Assembly (NCBI GenBank): GCA_949128115.1
Contig: OX421964.1
Location: 38,680,177-38,744,176 of the forward strand
Reading direction: 5' to 3'
DNA: 64,000 bases
Origin: Anaspis maculata
Taxonomy: Eukaryota; Arthropoda; Insecta; Coleoptera; Scraptiidae
Part shown: positions 1-11,573 of the stretch, piece by piece
Layout: each line of letters begins with the position of its first letter
How positions within the stretch are numbered: position 1 is the stretch's first letter
Notes under the pieces: generated by a model
Database searches by the model: none
What the model was told of the DNA's origin: nothing
Seen by the model: the letters and a program-made list of their open reading frames with translations, nothing else
Translations under genes and position numbers: made by a program

Positions 1-470
1 CTCTGCATGTTTGTCACCCGTGCTCTGACCTGGCGTGACCCTCGGCTTCATTCCGCACATCAGTGTTCCTGCTCTCCAGATTTTATTTGGAGATCCATCG
101 CGTCCTCTACACATGGATCTCTTGTAGCTCTTAAGTATTACTTATTCTGACTTGTATGCTAATGATGCGTATACCTATAAAAGCTCACTGTTCATTTTAA
201 ATCTCTTATTTCTGTGCTATTGCTGATCTTCCACATTTTCCTCTGGAAATGAATTATCTCGACTGGGACAGTATTATGAGAGATTTCTGGAGTCAGTTTC
301 TCCGAAACCTTGTTCGATTTTATTGCCCAAATGCCCAATCGTCCATGGTAAGAGAATTCGATAGAAAACCGGTTTTGCGAGCATGCTCAAAATGACACTG
401 TCACAGTGACATTCCTGACATTCTTGATAATTCCATTATTACACAGTCAGCCAACCCCACTCAAAATCCC
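1..470. other. no recognisable feature
   Basis: I see no convincing gene, RNA or repeat boundary here. The stretch is AT-rich with scattered stops in all frames. Confidence 0.4.
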
Positions 471-645
471 TGTCCTGGCGCGAAGCTTTTAGAAGGAATT
501 TTTCAAACTCGTTTTTCTCTGTAGAAAATCAAGGTATTTTTGTAAAATTCTCAGCAGAGACCCCTTACCACTTATACTAGCAATCAAAGGTATTTCCAGC
601 TAAATCTATTTCATTGGCAAGTATACCCCATTGTTTGACCCCATT
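471..645 (+). repeat. fragment of a dispersed repeat (copies near 19.6 and 23.25 kb)
   Basis: The end of this stretch, around 590-640, contains a version of the block TTGGCAAGTAYACCCCATT preceded by a GTATTTYCAG...AAATC motif. The same order occurs near 19600-19660 and 23220-23290. Only the 3' edge of the repeat is recognisable, directly before a gypsy pol fragment. Confidence 0.4.
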
Positions 646-1650
646 GGTATACTTCGAAGGCAACGCATTGTGACACTGAGGAAGTACGCTCGTTTGACTA
701 CAGCTACCAGAGAGTCTGCTACATTGTACGGAAAAGCTGAAGTCAGCATTTGCTTTGGACGCTTTCTGCTGCGAGAAAAGCTCCTGGTCACAGACATTGT
801 TGACGACTTCATATTTGGCCTGGACTTGATGGATAACTACGGCTTTATCCTGGATTTTGGACAACAGACGCTACAGATCGAAAACAAGGTAATGGCGCTT
901 AAAACATCCATCAGGCCCCATCATAGCTAGAACATTGATCAACATAGACAAGACGAAAATCCCGATCAGCGTCATCAACCCGAACGAGATATCCAAAGCA
1001 ATCAAGGAAGGAGAGACCCTGTGCAAGTGTGAACCCGTAGAATAGATCTCACGCTGTGAAGACGTATCGGCAAAAGCTTCGACTCCAAAGTTCTTGGAGG
1101 AAAAGATAGTGGAAATATTCTCGCCTGACTGCAAACATCTGAGTGGCAAGGAGAAGGAATTTGCGACGCAATTCATCCAAGAAGAAGCTGCAGCCTTTGC
1201 GATGGAAGGTAATCCTACCGGAAGGACCAGCGGTTCAACACCGAGAACGCCGCACCAATTCGGCAGGCTCCCAGAAGCTTACCATTGGCAAAGCAAGAAG
1301 TGTCAAAACACTTGAAAAACTTGTTGGATGAAGAGCGTGATAGAAGAATTGACAAGCTCATGGTCATGGCCGGTTGTTTTGATTCAAAAGAAAGACGGGA
1401 GTACGCGATTTTGCGTGGACTATCGCAAACTCAATAATGTGACGAAGAAAGACAGCTATCCATTGCCTCGGATTGACGACACTTGGAGCACGCTGTCTGG
1501 ATCGAAATGTTTTCCTATACGCTTGACCTGAAGAGTGGCTACTGGCAAGTGGCACTTCACAATGACGACAAAAAGAAGACGGCGTTTTCTGTCGGAAGGG
1601 GCCTTTGCCAGTTTACTCTGATGCCGTTTGGACTTTGTAACGCACCGAGA
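631..1650 (+). pseudogene. Ty3/gypsy pol fragment: protease end to reverse transcriptase palm, broken
   Basis: This is a decayed piece of a Ty3/gypsy Pol polyprotein. The first part (631-930) reads like the C-terminal half of a retropepsin, with a V-x-DI-x-DDF-x-FGLDLMDNYGF-like stretch at about residues 50-70, where retropepsins carry an ILG-like motif. A linker with gypsy-like residues follows in shifted frames (1094-1330). RT motifs then appear: KKDGSTRFCVDYRKLN at about 1390-1437, [12 protein letters not shown] at about 1515-1550 and [12 protein letters not shown] at about 1612-1647. RT blocks lie in two frames (1328-1531 and 1483 onward), so at least one frameshift splits them. Homology stops after the FGLCNAP block; the catalytic YxDD box, RNase H and integrase are absent, and no LTR is seen on either side. 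Identification as Ty3/gypsy is secure from the motif order; the clade is not resolved. Confidence 0.85.
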
Positions 1651-3717
1651 CATGTATTGTGTCGATACCTCATTATTATCACACTGACACTAACTCGATC
1701 ACAAGAATATTTTTATAAAATTGACAGATATCCCAACTCTGGCTCTAAACGCCCCGCTGAAAAAGTGCCCTCACTAACTCGACGTTATCTGCATCAGCGC
1801 CATCCTCCACCGCCACAGACCCGCTTGATACAGGAATTAACGGCTGATAAAGTTCTTTTGTGCCGGGGCATTGTAAGTTTGTGTTTGTTGGCGGCAGGAG
1901 CGGGTGGCAAAGGAAGGAGAGAGTAAAGGCAACAAGATGATGAATGGATGATGTCGTAGCTTGACGTTTGTTCCGGCACTGGCGGCTTGTTTGCGCCCCA
2001 TCTTAAAACTTAGACAGCCACTAATGAAACAGCATCAGCGCCCCTTAGTGTCTCCTAAAGAAACTAGTTCCTTCCCGTTTCGCCCCCAGAATTCTATCCG
2101 GCGCTTCCGCCAACCGCCATAACCAGAGAGTCACCCGGTTAATAATTTTTTTTTCGAACACCACCCACCACCACGGCCGCACCACCAATTCGAATTAAAT
2201 CCGATCGCGCGTCACTCGACGTGAGCTGCGACGACGACCCTTATTTTGACGAACAAGGGTGCAAAACAAACGGCTGGGGACTAATTGGCAGGTGCTGAAA
2301 AATTGGGATCACGGTCGTCAAAATGAGCGAATAAAATTTTTCAAGCTGGATTCCGTGCGAAAGCCTGTATTATCACGATGAAATTTCATTTTTCTGTTCA
2401 TATATGCGAGATCAGTATTTTTGATTAGACACCATTTTCAAACTTTCAAAAGATCGGCTCTTTGTCCGAACATCATGGTCACGATCAAAGCGCCGCAAAT
2501 TCTCACTTTTGATAAAATTATTTGGGCATCGACCTGCTATACTGCCTGGAAATTCCCGGCAGCGGCGAAAATTCGACTACAAATTTACCTCCCGTCGAAT
2601 CCAAACAGATTGCAACTTTGTGAATAAGTTCAGTTTCGCACAACGCAATAAAACTACCGTAAACATCCCTAAATTTAAGGCGGAACTTCCTTTGGCACTT
2701 TGTACTGTGTCGTATTTTAGTTTTAATGAAACATTTCCCGATATCGAAGGATACGGCAGGCCTGACACCAGAACCCGCCGACGGCGGCACGAGAATTTGT
2801 CAACGAACCGAATAACGGCCCCCGGAAAATCCCGGGCTTTTCTCGAAATAATTAATTATTTCGCGGAGACAGCCGGCCTTTCGATAAGTCAATCTATTAG
2901 TCAAATTGAAGGTAAGTAGGAGATAATAAAAATAGAACCGCGGTCGGCGAGACTCGTTCCTCGGCATTAATCATCCCCTTGAAGCAGGTTAGACGCAGTA
3001 AAGATCTTGTAAATTTCTTCCGACCCATTTAAAATCCCAACTGCGGTATCTTTTATAGTGGCAAAGCGTAGCGGAGACGGACCTTTTTTCGTTGCGTTTC
3101 CTCTGCGCAATCCCGTTTCATTATTGAAAAACTTATTTTAAAATTGAAGTTGTGCGCCAGGTGGTGGTGGGTAAGTAGGAACGTATATAAGTTTTCTAAT
3201 TTGAGTGGTTGCCATTTCCAGTGATGATGCTGGAAATTGTACACAAATTAAAAATACTAAGCGGAATTCCAATTAAGTCTGCTGCGTCATTATGGAAATC
3301 GTCCCTGATGCTGCAGGTGCATATGACGTTTGGAGCAGTGGTAGAAAACGAGTAACAAACCCATTTACAAACTTAGAAGCGGTCCCTGATCGCCAGTAAT
3401 AATACTAAATATTCCGGGGTGCTAATTTCAGAACTGCTAAGTTCGCTTTTGCTGCTGGACTGCGATAGGCATCAGTACTCAACGGCAATACAACAACCAC
3501 CTATCGTTGGTTTTAGTACGATCGAGGGTACGATAATGCCCTTCAGCTCTGTTATGAAGACAGTGGTCGTTGTACGTGAGTGAGATCGATAACCATCGAA
3601 TCATCTGAAAATTGGACACTTACCAGAAGTGACCTACCATAATCAAGAAACAGTTTCATGTCACTGCGTGCTGAATTTGTGCATGGAATAGCAAACCTCT
3701 TCCCGATATTATATATA
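1651..3717. other. no recognisable feature
   Basis: The gypsy homology ends at about 1650. The remaining 2 kb contains short open frames only, the longest at 2509-2919 (+, 136 codons). That one shows no domain I recognise, has no obvious splice or promoter context, and is read through on the opposite strand as well, so I do not call it a gene. Confidence 0.4.
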
Positions 3718-4363
3718 CAAGGTGTTTGAAAACTTGGGGTAGAAAACTGAACAACAGTTAGCGAAATGCTTCAAATGTATCAGCTAAATGTTGAAAAAAT
3801 TTAGGGTTTTTATTTTTTTAAATATGGAGGATCAAACGGTGGTCCTTCGACCCCCTCTATTTTCGTTATTTTGGAAGATTTTAGTAAACTGTTTCCAACA
3901 GACCAAAAAACAATGTTTTTGAACCTTTGAATGTGCTTTGTAATTTTGTTTACTATACAGGGTGAGTCGTAAATCCTGAAAATCCAGTTTCCTTCAAAAC
4001 TGCATGCAGGAAACTTGATATGGTAACTATTTGTGTTATTTGTTGCTCTACATTAGTTTATTAAGCTCCAGAACCTTTCGCGGGCATTTTCGAGGAAAAA
4101 TAGATTTTCAGGATTTATGACTCACCCTGTAGGTACACTAAATAAAATTACAAAACACATTCAAAGGTTTAAAAAATTTGCTTTTTGGTCAGATGAAAAG
4201 AGTTTACAAAAATCTTCCAAAATAACAAAAATAGAAAGGGTCGAAAGACCCTCTATATTTTCAAAAATGGAAATGTTCAATTTTTTTCAGCAACTTTCCG
4301 GCACTTTTGGAGCATTTCATCAACTGCAGTTCAATTTTCTACCCCAAGTTAGCAAACACCCTG
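3718..4363. mobile_element. MITE family A, copy 1 (646-bp inverted-repeat element, TA-flanked)
   Basis: The element begins CAAGGTGTTTGAAAACTTGG at 3718 and ends with the inverse, ...AGCAAACACCCTG, at 4363, each next to TA. The arms stay complementary for over 200 bases: for example GGTGGTCCTTCGACCCCC on the left pairs with a GGGTCGAAAGACC-type block on the right, and the tract reading GAACCTTTGAATGTGCTTTG pairs with its complement just right of centre. The middle is occupied by a second inverted-repeat unit (family C). TA target duplication and a CAGGGTG-like terminus are typical of non-autonomous Tc1/mariner-type elements. The short frame 4117-4380 is just one arm and is not a gene. Confidence 0.8.
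3958..4129. mobile_element. MITE family C, copy 1 (172 bp) at the centre of family A
   Basis: Left end CAGGGTGAGTCGTAAATCC and right end ...GATTTATGACTCACCCTG form a long inverted repeat with TA on both sides. It sits almost exactly at the symmetry centre of the surrounding family A element. A second copy at 26178-26346 occupies the same place inside another family A copy. Confidence 0.8.
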
Positions 4364-6266
4364 TATTTGAACAAATGTAATGCCCCTGGTATAGATAATA
4401 CTGTAAATTCAGCCGCTAACGGATGTAGGTACTAGTAGATGTTACGCCTCAAAATTCGGGCCGAGTCCGGACCTGTCTCACTCGCAGTGATACTAGATAT
4501 TTTTGCGGCGTCACAGTGGGACGCCTGCTTGGCACATACGCGACGTCATTGCCGTGACATGCCGGCTCCGGCATTTTTGGTTTGAGGCGTTGTGACTGCT
4601 ACCATGTTTGGCTAAAACGTCCCAAAAACTGCTTCCTGGCACTCCAGACTCGGGTAAGCAGCAATCACCTTTGTTGGGCAATGGTACCTGTACTTAATTG
4701 ATCATCTCAGATCGTTTCCGAAGGTCGTTCCCGATGGTCGGACCTGATGACGTGGCATTGTACCGGGCCTGATGGTCGCTCCTGGCCGCATGCCCGTTGT
4801 TCCTGGAATATGTTGGCTGGAATGTCCACGGCCTTAGCATCGCCATGGCCGAGAAAAAGCCGTCGCCGAACCCGGCATAACCTTCGCCGTTAGCCGCTTA
4901 GGAAAGCCGCATCACCCGCACTTCTTGTTCCTGTCGGAACACATACCCAGGGCTTCGCCGCTGTAGAATGACCGCGCCGCTGAGTACAGTGCAAGTCACC
5001 AGGACAGCACGTCTTCGATCGAGGTTTTAAAGCCACCACCTCAACAACGCACGCCTTTCAGTTAAGTGGTTTTGCATATTCCAATGTGTGTGTCATGCAA
5101 ATCACGCCTTGACTGCAAGCTTTTCGTAGCTAAACTTTTGCCATCAGCATGTAATCTTTTCCTCTGCCGTCTGATTTTTATTGAGACACCATTTCAAGTC
5201 TTTTTCTGTCGGATTTTTTCCTTCAGGATGTTTTTTGTAAGCTTCAAAGAGGCTGACCCGGGTGCACGCATGTCAGAGCTGCTGTCAGCTCTCATCTTTC
5301 AATCCGACAGTAATCAGCTGGTACGTCCAGAAGTGTCACCACTGACAGGTGTGTGCCCCGGACCGTTTCTCCCAAAAGCCCAGTTGTGAGCGATTAACTG
5401 CCGTCTCTCTGTCTTTCAGGTTGTCCGAGCTCCCGGTTCCCCACCGCAAGACCGGGCAAATCCCTGTGGAGGCACGCCACTATCAACCACTTGGCCAGCA
5501 GAATCGTGCCTGGCGCCCTAGAACTTAAACGCACAGCGAGGACCTGTGCCCTGCTCCGAGTTAGTCTGAGGTGGAATCGTGGTGTCTCGGGCAGACTGAT
5601 TGACGGAGACCGGTGAATCGCAGCCCCATTCTGTACTGAAATCTAAGTCAGGTGATTTTATAGTTGCCGCTAAGGCTGTGCCTCTGTTATTTTATTAGCT
5701 TTTATTCAGTCTTTCAGACACATTCTCACCTGTGAGCCCTCAGCTCCATTGGAGTTTAACTTGCCATTTTTATGTTATCTGACAAGCCCTCATTATACGT
5801 CTAAAACTTGCGATGTTTTGGTGATTGTCTTTCCTACCTCCCACGAACACAAACTTTGCTTGTTGCCAGCGACTCGTCGGCGTTCGTTGAGAATCAGTGC
5901 TCCCCTGAGATCGTGTTTATTTACAGACTGAGCTGTGTTGTTTTGGGGTCATGCTACTCATACAGGCCATCGGCCCGGTACGAATCCCAGTCTCCAGCGG
6001 GCATAGACAAAAGCAGCTCTTGTCCTCGGCTAAACTGCTGTACCGTAGCATAGATTCCTGTCTGAGAGGAAATATTGACCCCAAACCATCATTTCTTATT
6101 ATAAGAAGAGTATGGAGCGAGAAAGTAAAGAACTTACGGTATTGTCGCTCCTGGAAAATACGGGTCAAGTGAGTTAGGTCAAATGAGTCTGAAGGCAGTA
6201 CGGAGTCTGTTGAACTTGTCCAGCTACAGAAGGACTGCTTGCTGGAATGGGCACATTTCGGACGCG
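4364..6266. other. no recognisable feature
   Basis: No gene, transposon end or RNA gene is recognisable. The open frames 5066-5389 (+) and 5917-6378 (-) have no recognisable domains; the latter is mostly antisense to a minisatellite. A pyrimidine-rich run ending TTTCAG near 5416 resembles a splice acceptor, but no coding exon follows. Confidence 0.4.
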
Positions 6267-6362
6267 CAATGTGCCCATGTGCACCATGGCGATATGTCCA
6301 ATGTACCCATGTACACCATGGGGATATACCCAATGTACCCATGTGCACCATGGGGATGTGCA
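6267..6362 (+). repeat. minisatellite, three 32-bp units
   Basis: Three head-to-tail units occupy 6267-6298, 6299-6330 and 6331-6362. Each starts CAATGTRCCCATGTRCACCA and continues TGGSGATATRYC or a close variant. A degraded half unit precedes them. Because 32 is not a multiple of 3, the array keeps several frames open on both strands, which explains the overlapping short ORFs here. Each unit contains the self-complementary core CCATGTRCACCATGG. Confidence 0.9.
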
Positions 6363-7160
6363 AAATCCCAAAAGACAAAATGAATACATCTCACTTGGCT
6401 TTGGCTATCAGCTACTCCACCCTATACTAGTGGCCCAGAGCTTTACATTAGCTGTGACGTGAGTAAATGGTAAAAAAGTAGCTATTTCGTGACGGTAAAA
6501 CGCTTGAAAAAACATTTCAATTAATCCCATTGCAATTTTCTGCACCATTAATTTTATTTCATTTTTCATTGATGGGCTCGCAAATAGCGTCATCGATATA
6601 TTTTTATTGGCGCATCGTAAAATTTATGTTGCTTACTGCGGCGATCGCCAGAAAATGTAATGCATCAGGAGCAGGACGTCCAGGAAATGCGACCTTATAC
6701 CCATGCATGTATATATTTTCACAATTTACACATTGCCAAGAAGCAATTTTTCAACAAGAAGTTAAGAAACAGCGAATGTGTGTACAAGTGTACGCTTCAT
6801 ATTTTCTGGCGGTGAGCCTGTAGGATGACATAAACATAACCACAAAGGACACTTATGAGACTTTATGCGCTGAGCAGCCACGTCTTAGATGCAAGTTTAT
6901 GGAGACTAGTGAGTGCGGCTTCAGCCCATTTTCCGGGCAATGCGTCCAATTTCATATAGATTCGCTGCTTGCGAAATCCGAAGTATGCACGTTGCACAGA
7001 ATGCGGCTGCCTGGAGTTCAATATCGCAGGCACCGTCTTCCGTCCGGCTTAAGAAATAACACGCTGATATGAAAGGAAGTATAGAGACCTCATTCGTACC
7101 TACATATTTAATATGATCTTTCCATTGTTCCATGAAATATAAAATGTATTATATAGAAAT
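6363..7160. other. no recognisable feature
   Basis: AT-rich sequence. A minus-strand open frame at 6921-7133 (70 codons) has a protein-like composition but no family I recognise, and no partner exon is evident. I leave it uncalled. Confidence 0.35.
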
Positions 7161-7535
7161 GTGACTCTGCGGGTGCTAATACCATACGTAATTGATACGT
7201 GTTTACTCCAAGTTCCAAGTTACGAGAAAACTCCCGGAAAAAAGATAATTGAAAACATAAGAACAGAGTTAGTGGCAGCGGTATGCGAAAGAATTCTGCA
7301 CTTTGAGGTAGGAGGTGCAGAAATCACAACTTCGTATCTTAGGGGACAAATGGGGGCCATTCAAACTTTGATGATGCCAGGGCTTTCAGAAAACGAACAA
7401 ACGAACATCGTCATGAGAAATGTGAGCATCAGTTTTCTTGTCTTCGTTCCATTCTCCACACTTGAAAAACAAACCTTTGGCCGATGTCAAAAAGTCTGTT
7501 TTCAATTTTTCTCTCTTGCAGAAAAAAAAAGATAA
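7161..7535 (+). CDS. weak candidate exon or transposon-coding fragment, unknown function
   Basis: This 124-codon open frame has a balanced, soluble-protein-like composition in its first 90 residues (several acidic and basic helices, for example an IIENIRTELVAAVCERIL stretch). It then runs into low-complexity sequence. A possible donor (AATGTGAGC) lies near 7420, where the protein-like part ends, and T-rich sequence precedes it. I recognise no domain. It could be an isolated host exon, part of a decayed DNA transposon, or chance. There is no promoter, no start context and no neighbouring exon to support a gene model. Confidence 0.2.
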   Translation: MTLRVLIPYVIDTCLLQVPSYEKTPGKKIIENIRTELVAAVCERILHFEVGGAEITTSYLRGQMGAIQTLMMPGLSENEQTNIVMRNVSISFLVFVPFSTLEKQTFGRCQKVCFQFFSLAEKKR

Positions 7536-7609
7536 ATGATGTTCTATTGAGCTATCAATCAAATCGCATTCTGTAAGCCCAATTATGAAGGCAACATTGT
7601 TGCAATGAC

Positions 7610-8100
7610 CTTCTCCAAAGAAGTGGTTGCTTCATTCGTGGAAAGATTGGACATCTGCAGCGTGATGGTCAGCAACGGTATGCTCCAGCAGACCATTTCA
7701 TGCTGAAACGGAAGACTGCTGATCGAGCAGTTCAATATCATTCTGGAAAGGGTCGTGGCAAAGCAGATGCTTTTTCTCGAAGGACATGCAACCAGGAGGC
7801 GCTACTAGGAACTCCCAGATATTGGCTGAACTCAACGAGGAACAGCGTGCATGAAGACCCGGCTATAGGTTTACTTGCTGAAAGTTAGGTTTGGGCCAGT
7901 CCAGACCAGCATTTGCCGAAGTTTCTGGTGAAGAGCCCGAGTTCAAAGCTCTCTGGGCTTGATGAAATTCTCTGAACATGGAAAATGGGCTGATGAAGAG
8001 AGTATGGGAGAGTCTTGATGGGAAAAGGGAGATGGTTCAACTGGTGCTTCTCAAGAAGCGAGTTGAAGGTCTTGAGGGAGATGCACGACGACATTCCCCG
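7610..8100 (+). pseudogene. internally deleted Ty3/gypsy copy: zinc knuckle fused to RNase H tail and integrase linker
   Basis: Homologous to the element at 26.5-30.5 kb. At 7628 it starts with a decayed CCHC zinc knuckle (CFIRGKIGHLQRDG, two cysteines lost). In the same frame it then passes directly into the end of RNase H (GKADAFSRRTC at about 7755-7790). Next comes the region before integrase (TPRYW...EDPAIG at about 7820-7870), and after a stop the block that reads MKRVWESLDGKREMVQLVL at about 7992-8049. Protease, RT and most of RNase H are missing. The junction lies at the same base position as in the 28.5-kb copy, so the deletion was inherited. This copy has a further small deletion after the SRRTC block. 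Homology ends near 8100, before the integrase zinc finger. Confidence 0.8.
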
Positions 8101-9011
8101 TGGAAACAAATAGCAATACAGGCGACTTTTACAGTGTGTTCCGTAAAGGGAGTGATTTTTTGAAAAGGGCCCACTCCGATATTTCGCTGCACATTTTTTT
8201 TCCGGGAAAAAGCTGGAACAGGTGAATTTTTCTTCGAGGAAGGACATATATTATAACTAGCGTATTTTTGATCTAACCATTTCACCCACCCTAGACAGGG
8301 TGACTTACCATCATCATGCTAAGCACTGTAGTCCAGGGTGGATTTTGGCTTCCTCTACAATCCGGCTCCATTCATCTTCTCTGCTACCGACCTCCAGCTT
8401 CTTATTCCCATCCGACGAAAATCCTCCTTCACTTCATCCAGTTACCGCTATCTAGGTCACTCTCTGCTTCTCACACCTTCGATACGCCCTTCAAAATTGG
8501 TCTTTGCATATGTTCCCCTTGCATTCTGCTAATGTCCTGTCCATCTCTGATTTTGCGATATCATAATTTTCACCACATTCTTGCCGCTTATCAATCAATG
8601 CCTCGATTTCGTGATTCATCAGCATTCTTATGCCACCTTCATCTGTGATGGGCCCCTAGGTCACGGGAACATAACCGTCACCTTGGCACCCGCTCTGGCA
8701 ATGTTGCAAGATGCCTGACGTGGCAACTGCGTAATGCGCATCCTTTTTGATTTTGAATTGACATAAAACGCTCGCGCAAACGCAGACAGGGTGCCAAGGT
8801 ACCGCTGTAGAGATTCGTTTATATTTGACATTACTCAGACAAATCTTGAGTTTAGCACAAATATTTTTTTGATGAAGTGGCAATTGTTCAATAAATCATC
8901 TATATAATTTATTACAACTAATGAAAATGGTATTCACAAGTACTAGTGAAAATAACATTAGACCATATTATACCCATCTTCAGCACGCCATTTTTGTTCC
9001 CGCGACCTATA
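8101..9011. other. no gene; short inverted repeat at 8680-8800
   Basis: The block ACCTTGGCACCC at 8680 pairs with GGGTGCCAAGGT ending at 8800, giving a 121-bp unit with 12-bp perfect ends. I see no clear target duplication, so it is only a possible small MITE. Frames at 8316-8648 have no recognisable domain. Confidence 0.35.
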
Positions 9012-10058
9012 CAGGGTGTTCAGGTCTGGTTATTACAAACTTTGAGGGATGATTCTCTATCAAAAATAAAGCCGAAAGAATAAAAAACTCATGGTCCTGA
9101 AATGCTTCCTTGAAAAGATACATGGTGTTGAAGTTGACTTTTTCGAATGGTTTTTTCACCGTAACTTTTAAACCGTTGAACCGATTTCAATCAAAGTTGA
9201 ACCAAAGTTTAGTCAATTGAGTCTCCATCGAATAATAATACCACAATTTATCAAGAAATTCTGGGAGCGTAGATAATAGAAGACTGTCTCTTATTTTCGC
9301 CCCTATTTTCATCTCCCCTAATTGATTTTCAAAATTGTAGATATTTTCGTATTCCACGTTCAATTTAGAAGAAAAAGTTACTCTTGCAAAATTTTGATTA
9401 GGGGCTTCATTTTCGAGATATTTGGGTTTTTAAACTTTGGAAAACATCTCGAAGTCGCCACTTTCCAGAGCCCAATTAGTTTTTTTTTTCTGAAAATACC
9501 TTGTTTCTAAGCAAAAAATGGCGGTAAATCAACTTAAGCGACCTAGAAAACTTATTCCAGTTGAGGAATCATGAGTTTTCTTGAATTTTTAATTTTTAGG
9601 CCTTTGAAAGTCGTGATTTCAAGGCGTTTTCCAAAGTTTCAAATCCAAATATCTCGGAAATGAAGCCTCCAATCAAAATTTTGCAAGAGTAACTGTTTCT
9701 TTTGAATTGAACGTAGAATCCGAAAATATCAACAATTTGAAAAAATAATGAGGGGAGATGAAAATAGGGGCGAAAATAGGAGACAGTCCCCTAATATCTA
9801 CGCCCCCAAAAATTTTTTATGAATTGTGGTATTATCATTAGATGGAGACTCATTTGACAAAACTTTGGTTCAAATTTGATTAAAATCGGTCTTACGATTC
9901 AAAAGTTACGGTGGAAAAACCATTTGAAAAAGTCAACTTCAACACCCTGTATCTTTTTGAGGAACTATTTTAGGACCATGAGTTTTTTGTTCTTTCGGCT
10001 TTATTTTTGATGGGGAATCATCCCTCAAAGTTTGTAATAACCAGACCCGAACACCCTA
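9012..10058. mobile_element. MITE family D, 1.05-kb near-full palindrome
   Basis: Left end CAGGGTGTTCAGGTCTGGTT at 9012 is inverted at the right end as ...AACCAGACCCGAACACCCTA, ending at 10058. TA adjoins both ends. Complementarity continues almost to the centre near 9535: CATCCCTCAAAGTTTGTAAT, CTTTCGGCTTTATTTTTGAT and the GATATTTGG blocks all have partners. No transposase remains. The near-complete hairpin symmetry and the TA target fit a foldback-type Tc1/mariner MITE. Confidence 0.85.
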
Positions 10059-10069
10059 TACCTATGTAT

Positions 10070-10290
10070 ATTTTTCGAATTATTCGCCTCCCGAAGTTTC
10101 TCAACTTATTTTTCTCTGCACTGCGGTCATAGGCCAGGTTTCGGCTCCATACGACATACGACAAGACCGTTCGTTTTCATTAGAACTTTATACATTTCCA
10201 TTTTCGACTTTGCACGTAAAATCAATCTCACGGCTTTCTTCATTAGAGCAAGCTATGAATAAAATGTGTTGTGTTGGCCCGAATCGTTAT
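10070..10290 (-). pseudogene. LINE reverse-transcriptase C-terminal scrap
   Basis: On the minus strand, in two frames separated by a frameshift, the translation contains MYKVLMKTNGLVV, then SYGAETWPMT, then LRNFGRRIIRKIYIG. This order matches the conserved end of many LINE RT proteins (Y-K-x-L-I-R-P..., YGSETW, ...ILRKIYG). It is only about 70 codons and is an old remnant lying next to a MITE. Confidence 0.55.
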
Positions 10291-10769
10291 GATGCAAGCT
10301 AGATTTTAACGCCTTGATAGATGTGCTATGTCGAGTGCCATGTATAATGTAACTCTCGACGCGATGCACCGCAAGTAGAAATTTCTGAGGCTACGCAGCT
10401 GAACAAGGAAAACGTGAGCCCCCTTGCAGTGTAGTTGCTGTGTGGTCGGCCAGGGTCGTCTCTTCCATGGTTGGCGGATTTTCGGCCACGCTACCAGTTC
10501 ACCGGCGTCCACTGAATAAAATGATGCCCAAGCTGCTCCAGGGGCGCTCGCGCTAGTACTTTGTAAAATGGAGTAATCGACTCATAACCTATTCCGCGGG
10601 AAAACAGAAAAATGGTAGGTTTGGAAGAAAAATTTCAAAGGGTGAATCACTGTTACCTGAACCAAGCTGCAGCCAAATTGATCGGCCAATCTGAAAGTTA
10701 TGACAATAAGATGGTTTTCAAATTTCAATTTCTGAACGCCTGTAATCCTGTAAGCTAGGTAGTATTATA
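10291..10769. other. no recognisable feature
   Basis: No gene or repeat recognised between the LINE scrap and the large palindromic element. Confidence 0.4.
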
Positions 10770-11573
10770 CAGGGTGTCCCACGAAGTAACCGACATAGCT
10801 TAAGGGCATATCCGATTTTTTTAGGCGAATCTGAATCTGGCTTTGAAATTTCTTTAAGTCTTTTCGTTTCCGAGTTACAGGGTGATTTATACTCTTGGGT
10901 CGAAAATTCGACAAGCTGTATCTTTCGGATGGACCAATAGAATCTACTGAAATTTGGTATGTGAATTCCAATACTGAGACTCTTTATAGCACCATATCGA
11001 TTTGTCAAAAAACTCCAGGTCCGGACTGATATTTTTTGTTTCTCAAGTTTTTGCAAAAAAAGTCACCCTGTATAAATTTTTTTTTTAAATTGTTACAAGA
11101 TTCAAATTCTTTATGAAAATACCTACAAGTAGCGCCACTTAACGTGTTTGGCACTAATTCGCTCTTTTGATGACGAATTTTTTAACTTGACATTCCCATC
11201 TTCACTCAGACATTATTTAATTTTTTCTTTGGGATGATTGTTTCAAATTTACCCTTCAGATTTTTACACTGTAATTATACAACCCTTAATCAAATTGGTT
11301 GAAAAAAATCATAATCGAAGGGAAATTTTGTCATGAGCCTGTTGGCAAAATCACCTTGTATTTTCTTCCAAAATCTGATGTCATCTTCGGGAATTACATT
11401 AAAATGATACAAAAATGCTTCCTGAATTGTTCCACACGACACGGTTTCACTTGATTCCAAGAAAAAAATCAACTGGGTTTTCCAAGAATTTTCGAATTGA
11501 ATAAAAAATGAGAAGAGCGAAGAGAAGTAAAAAACAATAAGATGAGGAAGAACTTTAATCTGAAAGATTTTCA

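Noticed and set aside
1456..1653. Minus-strand frame over the gypsy RT
   Set aside because: Antisense shadow of the RT fragment.
2509..2919. 136-codon plus-strand frame as a gene
   Set aside because: No recognisable domain, overlapping long frames on the other strand, no promoter or splice support.
5917..6462. Overlapping frames on both strands around the minisatellite
   Set aside because: They arise because the 32-bp repeat lacks stops; the peptides are repeat translations.
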